A DNA stretch of 64,000 nucleotides, from NCBI RefSeq assembly GCF_003254395.2, contig NC_037649.1, positions 6,977,032 through 7,041,031 on the forward strand, given 5' to 3'. A program made the position numbers and the translations under genes. The notes under the pieces were generated by a model. It did no database searches, was not told the origin of the DNA, and saw only the letters and a list, made by a program, of their open reading frames with translations. This DNA comes from Apis mellifera (Eukaryota; Arthropoda; Insecta; Hymenoptera; Apidae). This document shows, in pieces, positions 36,101 to 45,720 of this stretch. Within the stretch, counting starts at the first letter, position 1. Each line of letters starts with the position of its first letter.

Positions 36101-38538
36101 AAAAAAAAACCCGGCATAAAATTAACAGTATACAGCTTGCAGAATGTAGTTTGTTACTCGCCGACAATATTTCACGATGGTCTCTCCTGCGAACAGAGAG
36201 AGAGAGGGTTCGATTCTCGAGGGGGGTGTCCAACAATGGAACCCTTTACCCAGCCCCTAGCGCCCAGCCAACATCCACACATCATCATTCATAGTGAAAA
36301 AAAACCTGGGGGCACCTATGGCGGCGTACACTGGAGGGGTCTTCGAAATTTCAAAATACCGAGTACGCATCAAGTACTTTCTAATGCTACGATGGATTTT
36401 TCGTTCTCCTTGTTCGGGAAACTCGAGTTTGCACCTTTAATAGTGACAAGTTTCATACTTATCCTCCTATCCTTACGATTTAATATTTTATAATAATGTG
36501 TATTGATTTGTAAATACTATCGCAATAAGAATGAATTTGGAAAAAGAAATATATAAGAAGAAATAAATAAAATATTCTTCTATTTCTAGAAAACTTTTAA
36601 ATCGTTTCTAGAAATATACGTATAAAATTTATCTTTTTCGATTGAACAACAAATCGTAATTCAAAGGATGTAAAAAAAAAAAAGAAAAAAAAAGAGAGAA
36701 AAGTGAAACCAACAAAGGTCTACAAACAAAAGCACGAAGTTTTTACGATCATTTGATTTCCAAAAACCTTTTGCCAGCACCCTTTACTATAAAATACTAC
36801 CACGCCTAGAAATACCAAAAAGGGGTTGTACCGGATAGTAAACAGTGACGTGCGAAAAATGTTATAGAGGGAGAGAGAGAGAGAGAAATGAAGAATCGGA
36901 GAAAAGCGTGAAACCTTTCTGCTGTTTATGGATTATTCTTTTACCCCTGAAAAATCTCCTGAAAAACTTTCCCTTCTAAAATATAAAAATATTCTAAAAC
37001 AAACCTCTTACAAAATTTTTATTTGAACTTTAAAAAACAGAATTGAATTTTGTTAACAAAATCACGATATTTAACAATGTCCAAATTTTATTTCGATTAT
37101 CCTACGAAAATTTTTCCAAATAGTAAAATAATTTCTAACGAAACTTTTTTTTTTATAAATGAAAAAGCCATCGATCAATATCGATCACAGAAGAGAATCG
37201 ATTCGACGTGTGGAGCGTGAAAAAAAAGGAAAAAAGAAAAAAAAAGAAGGAGGATAAAATGAGAAACGTAATCCGCTTTTCGAAAAGAAACAACCCCTTC
37301 GACGAGCCGTCGCTCGTGTCACAGCACGGGTGACTGATTGTAAAACCATGGAGTAACCCGCAAAGGGTTGCCGATTCGAGGCGAGAGGGTAGACGGACAG
37401 TTTAAAATTGAGCCTCGTAATCGACGTGTAATCCTCTAAAGCCGTGACAGGCCGAAGATAATGGAGCACCGATCATCGATGGGTGGCCAGTTTGTTTTCT
37501 ATGGCGGTAAGCTCGCTCCTTAAGCGTTTTCAATGTTCGTGAAATCTGTTAGGGTTGCAAGATGTTTCTCGATTGATTAATAAAAAGCTTCTTCAAAGTT
37601 ATTGCTTGAATTTCTGTTCTGAAGTTGAAGACGAGATACATATACAGATTATTTTTTTTTTTTAGAAAAATATTAAAGAAATGAACGATTTAAATATAAT
37701 TTAACGTGACTAAAATAATTATCATTTGTTTATTGAAATGATAATTAATCAATCTTCCAGAAACTGTAATTTCACTTTTTGTGTACTCGCTTTTTGTCCG
37801 CAGTTGTTCGAAGAACGATTGTGAAAGTGCATGAATTTTTTTCTCTAGTTTTTTTTTCTTTTTTTCAAAAAACTAGCCAATCCTGGTGCAAGTGTTTCAT
37901 CGGCAGAGTTTACTACGGGGATTTTCACACCTAATTTTTTTTTTTATCTTCTTAATCCCCTGCCCAGGAAAATCTCTTCTTTGTTATTCGTATTTATTAC
38001 ACCCCAAAAAAAACCTGCACTGGGTTTTCTTTTTTTAAGTTTGTCGTGAAATCCGTAGTAGGGTGGACGAATGGAATTAAAACTATTAGAAGCTCATTAG
38101 CATTTCTCGTTTCGATAGTTCATGATCTCGGCAGAGGGGCGGAATGACGCTCGCTTTATCGCATACGAACGATTTTCATTTTGGCTGAGCGTTCGTCCGG
38201 AAAGATGTTTCTTTGGGGTGACAAAACGAAGGGGATACAGGTACCGGTGCGTGTTCAACCGAGTGTACCGACTGGACGTCCATCATGTTGTCACTCCAAT
38301 GATTCGTTTTTCAAGTCTTGGAAAATTTTAGATTGAATTTTCACAATAAATATATATTTCACGTTAGGATATTATTGCAAAAGACGTTTTAAATCAATGT
38401 AAAAAAGCTGTATTTAAAATCATTTTAGAAACCAAAACGATGTAGTTACCGTCACTTTATTATTAATAAATCTTATCTACTCTACTATTAGTTTATTATT
38501 TGATAGAAATAAAGTCGCAATTGCAGCCAATTAGCTCA
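33130..38538. other. Long stretch without a recognised gene
   Basis: AT-rich sequence broken by GC-rich patches at about 34440-34630, 34910-35350, 36050-36330, 37180-37500 and 38100-38290. The open frames within these patches overlap on both strands and lack domains, so the patches are more likely regulatory or untranslated than coding. GA-rich runs occur at about 36868-36888 and poly-T near 37650-37663. Confidence 0.4.
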
Positions 38539-38597
38539 TATTATTTGTTATATATAATTTTATTATTAAAAGATACAATTATATATAACAAATAATA
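38539..38597. repeat. Perfect inverted repeat, 21-bp arms
   Basis: Arms 38539-38559 and 38577-38597 are exact reverse complements (core TTATTTGTTATATATAATT) with a 17-base spacer. It could fold as a long hairpin in DNA or RNA. No target-site duplication could be recognised. Confidence 0.85.
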
Positions 38598-38608
38598 ATG
38601 ATTGCCCA

Positions 38609-38645
38609 GGTCTCACCTCGGGGAGGTTGCTGCAAATTGGAGACC
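38609..38645 (-). other. Nested GC-rich hairpin
   Basis: Plus-strand GGTCTC (38609-38614) pairs with GAGACC (38640-38645), enclosing ACCTC-GGG-GAGGT (38615-38627). This compact structure stands out in an AT-rich setting and begins 12 bp after the 21-bp inverted repeat. No known RNA family was recognised. Confidence 0.5.
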
Positions 38646-40158
38646 CACCCTAACCACGTCCCATCCACCCTCCTTTACGTAGAAATTTATTATTTTTTCT
38701 TTAAATAAAAATTCTCTTTTGGTATACGTTTGCAAAACGTTCAAACCTTTGATCGTTGTACAAAAGCAACAAAAGGAGCTGTACAGAAAACCGACGCGGA
38801 AGACTAAAGCTGAAAATGAAATTTAAATTAAGAAAATATTCTATCAATATTTTACATTTCCATCATCGTGAAAATGAAAACTAATTGATAGTTAAAAGCG
38901 CAAAAAAAAGAAAAAGAAAACAAGCAAAATCCAAGCAAACCAAAAAGCACTGCTTTGCCCATTATTTAAATATAATACTACTTAAATATAACAAGCAAAC
39001 CACTATCACCACACAAACCACACATTATCCACTTAATTATCACTCTTATGCATGCACTTAATTCTAAGTATATTTTGTTTTATTAATCAATTTTTTTCCT
39101 TAATGTAATCTTCTCTTCCTGTAAAACGATCCTGAAACAAACAATACAAACATTAAATATAACATTAAAACATTACATACATCCATCTTTCATAAAATTT
39201 CACACTCCTCCTACATAAGAATTTTTATTCTTACATCCTGCCTATATCGAAAAACTCAAAAGAATTTTTTCACTCGATTCACGCATCAACATCAACATCA
39301 ACAGATTTTCATGATAAACCACAAACCATGTGGCTAAGGAAAATTCAAACGAGGATATATGGATGATATTTACAATGATAGTTAATAAACGAAGTTATAT
39401 AACTATCGAGTGTTACACTGAGAAGATTTAAGGGATGGCAATCGATTCATAATCGCATTGCCTTGAAGAATAGGAAGATTGTTTCCGGAAGTTTTAAACC
39501 CAGAAGGAAGAGGGAAGACGAGAAGAATAGGAAAGACGATGTCTTTTAATAAGAGGAACAATAGAATATTAAACACATCATATATGAATCCTATCTATCA
39601 GAAATATTTCTTTGATCCTATCTAATACAAAAATTGGATGATGAAAAAAGAATGAGACGTTCCTCTTCAAATTTTGTTGAATGAGCTGAAGAAGATTCCT
39701 GAAACAAACTAATAAAACTATAAAATTAATAAAATTCAATAACAAATAAATTTTTAGCAAATAAAGATCAAACATTACTTTATGACTTGTATCTTCTTTC
39801 TTCCATTTATATTCATGATTTATATTTATAATTATATTCCTGTAACTCGTACCTGCAACAAACTCATTTACTGGATTAGTAATTAAAAAACAATTAATAA
39901 TTTATCTGTAAAAAAAGAAACATTAATATCAAAAGAAATCAAATTATAAAAAAAACAAAATATAATTTGTTAAGTAATTCATAATTTTAAATGAGAAATT
40001 TTAAATTCATTGGTAAGAAACAAGTATATTTTTTAACAATATTTTCAATAACAAACGCTCTTAATTAGGGAATGCTGAAAAAAAGAAAAAGATAGCCATA
40101 AGGGCAAAATAATCCACTCAATATGAATTCGAACAAACCGTGAGTGGAATGTTTTTTT

Positions 40159-40913
40159 CGCAACACTAATATACTAAATTTTCAAAAGAAAACGCGAAGA
40201 GTGCTTTATTTGTATTTGCAATGCAATTTCAACAAATAAAAAAAAAAGAAAAAAAATAGAAGACTCGCGAAAGCATACACCCCCAAAGAGGGTGCTCTAA
40301 TTATTTACGAAACTCTAATAAACTATTTTATGCACTCTCATTTTATTATGCGCAACACTAACATCGCGGTAGACTGCAGCCAATGCAACCATATCAGAGG
40401 TTGCCGTCGTCAAATCACCATTGTGCAGCTCTTTGCTGCTTGGTGATTCAGGAACAATTTCCACCATGTCAGTGGAAGAACTTTGGGCATATTGTAAAAC
40501 GCAACACTACTTAAAAAACGCGATCATTTGTCAACGCAACACTAATTCAAACAATCGCGATGGAACAATATCGCAACACTAATTCTAAAATGAATTTAAT
40601 AAAAATTTACTATTACTGTATGAATGAAAAGCAATAAATATAAAATGCAATGCTAGAAAATAAATTGAAAACTAATGACTCTACTAAATATAAAATGACT
40701 CTAATTTAAATATAAAAAACAATCGCGATATCTTATAATTCGCAACACTATGGCAACGCGATTATAATTTTAACGCAACACTAATTCAAACCGTGATTGA
40801 TCAATCGCAACACTAATTCAACCCGTAAATAATTTTTCGCAACACTAATAGAAAATCGCGAAATTATTTCGCAACTCTAATTCAACCCGTAATTGATACA
40901 TCGCAACACTAAT
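40159..40913 (-). repeat. Dispersed short motif ATTAGTGTTGCG, about ten copies
   Basis: Plus-strand CGCAACACTAAT or one-to-three-base variants occur at about 40159, 40351, 40500, 40535, 40572, 40741, 40774, 40806, 40838, 40870 and 40902. Many copies are preceded on the minus strand by CGCGAT or ACGGGTTGA 10-15 bases away, so several can form small stems (CGC with GCG) that place ATTAGTGTT in a loop. Spacing is irregular (31-160 bp), unlike a satellite. Confidence 0.8.
40413..40448. other. Strong hairpin with two stacked stems
   Basis: AATCACCA (40413-40420) pairs with TGGTGATT (40441-40448), and inside it GCAGC (40425-40429) pairs with GCTGC (40435-40439) around a five-base loop. Thirteen base pairs in 36 bases with a small asymmetric interior loop. 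It is too short for a typical pre-miRNA. Confidence 0.7.
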
Positions 40914-41783
40914 AAAAAAATCGCGATGCCCACGTTGACTGGATCTGGACGATGGGCCGGCATGCAACTCGGCCAGACAACACAACATTTACTACGTATT
41001 ACTAAAACGAGCACAGTGACAAAGTAATAACAATGGCTTCCCATTCTTTGAACCCAAACAAGATCCAAAAGATGAGAAACCATTCGTTGCAGCCTCTCTT
41101 CGCGACAGTTTGTCGAGGCCTCTTCGGTCTTCCTCCTTCGGGCGCAATGCCCGCTGAAACTTAAATCTAGGCTCGAGATTCACTAATCGTAGATAAAAAA
41201 AAAAAAAGAAAAAAAAAGACTAAATCCCGGAAGCTAATCGCACGTGGACGACCAACGATCGCAATGATAATTGTCCGTACACGCGCGGAATCTCGAGCGC
41301 AACGTTCGTTTCGAAAGCAAATCGCGACCGCGACCACGGAATTCGAAAAATCGATGGGAAAAACCAGAGACGAATGGTACTCGTGGTCCATTCGTCTCAG
41401 CTTTGCACTCGATTTTTCAAATTTTATTTCCTGAAACAGGTTGCCACGCGAAAACGCGCCTACCCGATCGGAGACTGTGACAACCTGCCCGGCCCTACCT
41501 ACTTATAATTAACAGACACACCAGAAGTATACTACCTATCCTACCTAGCCCTATATTTAAAAAATGGCAAAACAGGCATTCCAACACATTCATTCCACGA
41601 TTCTCACGCATAACACTCGGGCGCAAAATGCCTACACTAGGGAAAACGTCCCGGGACGCCTCCGACACCCGAGCTTGGCATACTACTTTCACACTCTAAT
41701 TTTACGTACCATTTTACTGAAATCGACTGACTATGACTAGTGACCATTGCGTAAAAAATAGTAAAATTATGTATCTCAATTTT

Positions 41784-41921
41784 AATTATGAATAATAATT
41801 TGTATTACCATAAAATATATGGTATCTTTTAAAGATAGAATATTATTAGAATAATATTCTAGTGAAATGAAGAATCATTATTACAATTATTTCATTAATG
41901 TAAGATATTAATCTTACATTA
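41784..41921. repeat. Run of five adjacent hairpins
   Basis: Perfect stems occur at 41784-41800 (6 bp, loop 5), 41806-41824 (7 bp, loop 5), 41823-41837 (6 bp, loop 3), 41836-41861 (11 bp, loop TAGA) and 41896-41921 (11 bp, loop ATTA). The last two are the strongest: TAGAATATTAT and TAATGTAAGAT arms. Low sequence complexity makes some AT palindromes likely by chance, but two 11-bp stems with 4-base loops within 90 bases is notable. Confidence 0.75.
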
Positions 41922-42896
41922 TTATTTATGATAATCCACAATAATTAACAATGGATATGTTATTTTATATATTGTTATTTTAAATCGTAATTAAATCGTT
42001 AATTGTTAATAGATTTGAAACGACGCAATTCCACAGCCTAACCATACACACAATGTGGAAAATACGTCGTGCACGATATACTAATGCATAGTCAATCGCT
42101 AAAAAAATTTGTATTAACTTATGAACTAAGGTCATCATGCCCATTGCCTCTCTCCCACCCAAGTAGCACCTGGGCACGTGAGTGAGTTCCTGGCAATGAA
42201 CACGGAAGGGGTTAAATCTGAAAATCCTAGCTAAAAAGATATAGATTAATATAAATACTTCATATCTAACGGGCTAATGAACTTTAATTTTTTATACTCT
42301 TATTTGATCTTAAATGACTCTATATTTTACTTTTTATCAATGCAACAAATTGTAATAAATATTTAATATTCTAATACTTTGTGAAAGAAATTGCAAATCA
42401 AAAAATATATCTATTATTAAAGAGATGAGATAATGCAATAAATTAATTAGTTCAAATTTAAATATTAATAAAGATACCCTCAGGCGATTTCTTCATCAAA
42501 GCATATTTTCTAAAAAACTTGAAAAAATATTCAAAATTTGTAGCTTTGATTTCAAAATCTACCTGTCGCGAAGTGTCTTCTTGCATATAAAATTTAACAT
42601 ATTTTCGAAAGGAATAAAATTTTACTATCTTTACAATCTTCAAAAGCTCAAGCAAATCGATCATTTATTATAAAAGAAAAGATTACTTATTCGAATATTC
42701 GTGATTAATTTATACACCAATATTTATACATGAATTTAGATATTTGACTTTTTCAAATATCCATATTGAATTGAACTTTATATAATTAAAAATAAATTAA
42801 AAATAATATATAAAATTGGAAAATCATTAATATTTAGAAGCGCGTTGTACAAGAAGACCTAGCCTACGCTAATAAATACAAAAAAATGTTATTACT

Positions 42897-42919
42897 CACG
42901 GGTATAATAAATACCCGTG
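42897..42919. other. Perfect 9-bp hairpin, five-base loop
   Basis: CACGGGTAT (42897-42905) and ATACCCGTG (42911-42919) flank AATAA. The stem contains four consecutive G-C rich pairs, making it more stable than the AT hairpins around it. Confidence 0.75.
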
Positions 42920-43033
42920 GTCACTGTGCTCGTGCAAAATTCTACGTATACAACCAGTCACCCGTGTCGATTCGGATCTTTCATCCTACGACATGATTGA
43001 GTGACCGGAGGAATCAAAATGCATGCGACTCAC

Positions 43034-43091
43034 CATACCATGCGAAGAATCTGCATAGGAAGTCATCTCATCAAGTAGAAGGAAGTGGAAA
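43034..43091 (-). other. Putative internal exon, 58 nt
   Basis: Preceded by TTTTTTTGTTACAG and followed by GTGAGTCG on the minus strand, both near consensus. No long frame. It lies just downstream of the duplicated exons in the candidate non-coding transcript. Confidence 0.45.
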
Positions 43092-43221
43092 CTGTAACAA
43101 AAAAATGGAACATTATAATTTAAAACATAATATATATATAATGAATATTTTTAAAAATTAATGAGCAAATAAAAATTAAATGAAAAATCTTAATTGATGA
43201 AAAATATATAAAGATAATTAC

Positions 43222-43528
43222 CTCTTCGCGTGATGGATGATCGCCTTATTCTCTTGATGCACTGATTCTAATATGTACGCGAAACGAATATTTAAAACAA
43301 AAAAAAATAAAATAAAAGACTATTACCACGTCCGATATTAAATTTCAATCGGCGAGCAAACACTGACTTTACTTTCGCGAGTGTGAATATAATAATTAAA
43401 TTTAATTAGAGCTTTTGTGCTCTAAAAAATTAATAAAAATACTATTATGTAACAAACACTGACTCTATGACCGCATTGCGCGCGGTCACAAATTTTTGAA
43501 GTCCAGGAAGAATCAATAAGATCAGGAT
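43222..43528 (-). other. Duplicated exon, copy B
   Basis: Acceptor is a long pyrimidine tract ending in TTTTTCAG at 43529 and above; donor is CGAAGAG/GTAATTATC. Contains GACCGC...GCGGTC (loop GCGCAAT on the minus strand), TAGAGC...GCTCTA, and AGTCAGTGTTTG twice plus AATCAGTGCATC once. Stops occur in all frames. It is 514 bp from copy A. Confidence 0.5.
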
Positions 43529-43735
43529 CTGAAAAAAAAAAAGAAAATACCACATATAATTTTATTCTTAAAAATACAGCATTGATTATTATTTAAAAGT
43601 TTTAAAATAATAAATTGTAAAATTCAATTTCAAATTTTAATAAAAATAAAGATTGAAATAAACTCCAATCATATCAAAAATAAATTAATAAATGAATGGA
43701 AAGAAAAGAGTACAAAGATAATTACCTCTTCGCGT

Positions 43736-43996
43736 GATGGATGATCGCCTTATGCTCTTGATATATACACTGACTTTAATATATACGCGAAACGAATATT
43801 TAAAAAGAAAAAAAAAATAAAATAAAAGACTATTAACGCGTACGAATTACAATCGGCGAACAAACACTGACTCTATATTCGCGAATGTATTACAATTAAA
43901 TTAAGTTAGAGCAATCGTGCTCTAAAGAACATTGAAATTACTATTACGAAACAAACACTGACTCTATTGACCGCATTGCACGCGGTCACAAATTTC
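43736..43996 (-). other. Duplicated exon, copy A
   Basis: Acceptor ATTTTCAG at 43997 and above; donor CGAAGAG/GTAATTATC identical to copy B. Contains GACCGC...GCGGTC (loop GTGCAAT on the minus strand), TAGAGCA...TGCTCTA, and the AGTCAGTGT motif three times. The two copies keep their splice sites and both hairpin stems while loops and linkers have diverged. Confidence 0.5.
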
Positions 43997-44474
43997 CTGA
44001 AAATAAAGTTGGGATGGGGGGAGAAAAAAGAAAAATATTGATTTAATATTTTCCTTTTCTTTTCTATCAAGCGTTTGTTTAAAAAAAATAATGTTAAATT
44101 TTAACAAACTCTTTCAAAAACAATATCTCATTAAGAATCTATTTGGGATAAAAAAATAATTTAATATTTATTAAGAATATAATTCATTTAATCTGTTCTA
44201 TCTTTATTTTACTAGTGTATTGGATAAATTATGAATTACTTAACAAATATAAGTAGTGAAACTAATATAATAAATACAAATAAAATGTTACCACATTATG
44301 AAAAACCACCATCAGATTAATAATTGTATTGAATGTTCATTGGTATCCATATGGGAATCTCTCTTTCTCATCTTTTCTTTTTAAAAGACATCCCAGCAAT
44401 TCTTTGTTAACCTGTACAAAAAACAATCAAATCTTTAAAATGTATAAAATATAAAACCGACTATATATTATTAA

Positions 44475-44507
44475 TTATTTATATTAATATATCATTAATA
44501 TAAATAA
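44475..44507. other. Perfect 14-bp hairpin, five-base loop
   Basis: TTATTTATATTAAT (44475-44488) and its exact reverse complement (44494-44507) flank ATATC. All A-T pairs, but the length with so short a loop is unusual. Confidence 0.8.
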
Positions 44508-44699
44508 CTAAAATCAAATTCTATTTTGCAAGTTTATGATATGAAATAATTCTAATCGAATACACAAATACAAGAGAAGAACAAATTTTTTTCACAAATT
44601 ATTAATTGTAACAATATTTAATAAACTATTGAATAATAAAAATGTTAATCAAATAGTATTCTATAAAAGGTAAGAGAAAAACGGTGCAAATATAGAAAA

Positions 44700-44751
44700 G
44701 TAATAAAGAGACGTAATAAAGAGATGTAATAGAAAGACGTAATAGAGAGAC
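44700..44751. repeat. 13-bp tandem repeat, four copies
   Basis: Units GTAATAAAGAGAC, GTAATAAAGAGAT, GTAATAGAAAGAC and GTAATAGAGAGAC follow directly on one another. They are followed on the plus strand by GTACCTGAAACG, which on the minus strand reads as TTTCAG/GTACGT and could serve as donor or acceptor. Confidence 0.85.
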
Positions 44752-45188
44752 GTACCTGAAACGAACCGTCTAATAACAAGTTTCGACAACGAATAATACC
44801 TCATGCTACGATTTCGGTTATCGAATTATAAATAAGAGAGGGGATATGCCTAGGGATCAAAACATGTCGGAATATAAAAACATATCGAGCACGGCATAAA
44901 CACGAACGTCAATTTCCTCGAATAGTTGTATTCTAAGAAATTTTCGGTCGTGGGGCCTTGAGCTTCAAAATCAAAACAGAGATAATACGAGTTCCAAAAT
45001 CAAAACAAATAGAAGTAATACGAGTTGAACGCACGATTTAACGCGTTAGAAGGCATGTGTACACGAGAGAGAGAAGACGTGCGTGAAATATAATTGTTAT
45101 AACGATTTAATTATTTCATTTTCGTATGAATAAAAAGACGAAAAACATATAGTAATTAAATCTTTTGTTAAAATAAATCAAATCTTAC

Positions 45189-45311
45189 CATATTCTGTGT
45201 CGTCGAATCATCTTCCATCGTGTGCGCATGTGTAAGATGTGTGTGTGTACGTGTCAATGTGTGTGCAAAATTATTACGTCGCAATTATTACGCCGGTAAT
45301 CGAACGATAAC
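45189..45311 (-). other. Putative exon with a short start-codon frame
   Basis: Acceptor TATTCGTACAG and donor ATATG/GTAAGA delimit 123 nt on the minus strand. The 3' part includes an ATG followed by ten sense codons (MEDDSTTQNM) up to the donor. The 5' part is CA/TG-rich (near 45210-45265). It may be an early exon of the candidate non-coding transcript. Confidence 0.4.
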
Positions 45312-45720
45312 CTGTACGAATAAAAATCGAAACCATAAAACGAATGTAATAAAAGTACAATTATACTAAAATAAAATGATAATTTGAATCAAATGTTGCT
45401 TTAAGACAGTGCATAAGACAAATTACCAGTAACTTTAACTGCCAAAGACGAACAACAACGCAACACGACGAAAAAGGTTAGAAAAATTACTCAATTTTTA
45501 TATAACAGTGATTAATAGATGATTAAACAAACACTTATTAATCAAATGAGACTATTAATAATCTATAAATAGTAATAATATACACTAACAATAAAAATTT
45601 TAGGCAATTACACACCTGTGCCGGTATAACACGTCTTACACTCACAATTTTCAACGGTAGACTGAAGCCATGCGAACCGATTTTGTAAGCGGCTTCGTGA
45701 TTGGCTGAAGCTGTATGGTC

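Larger units (their letters stand above)
38600..45720 (-). ncRNA. Candidate long, spliced, structured non-coding RNA locus
   Basis: No protein frame of note exists in 7 kb, yet the minus strand has segments bounded by good acceptors and donors: 45189-45311 (CGTACAG acceptor, ATATG/GTAAGA donor), 43736-43996 and 43222-43528 (a duplicated exon), and 43034-43091 (TTGTTACAG acceptor, GTATG/GTGAGT donor). Further TTTGTTTCAG-type acceptors lie at about 39132 and 39699, and a TTTCAG near 41434. The same interval is unusually dense in perfect hairpins and in repeated motifs (ATTAGTGTTGCG, AGTCAGTGTTTG). A possible first exon near 45620-45720 ends in GCACAG/GTGTGT or AAATT/GTGAGT. Transcription and the joining order are inferred. 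It could instead be several unrelated repeats or untranslated exons of a coding gene. Confidence 0.4.

Noticed and set aside
36200..36220. tRNA B-box-like GGTTCGATTCTC
   Set aside because: No A box or cloverleaf arms at the right distance.
35993..36493. 166-codon plus-strand frame
   Set aside because: No domain, internal low-complexity stretches, and competing frames on both strands.
38539..38597. Intact transposon terminal repeats
   Set aside because: The arms are only 17 bases apart and no transposase is nearby; at most a small remnant.
40159..40913. CRISPR-like array
   Set aside because: Repeats are only 12 bases, irregularly spaced, and the genome is animal.
41032..41163. Plus-strand ATG frame of 43 codons starting MASHSLNPNK
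   Set aside because: Too short and without a homologue I can recall; it lies in the candidate RNA locus on the opposite strand.
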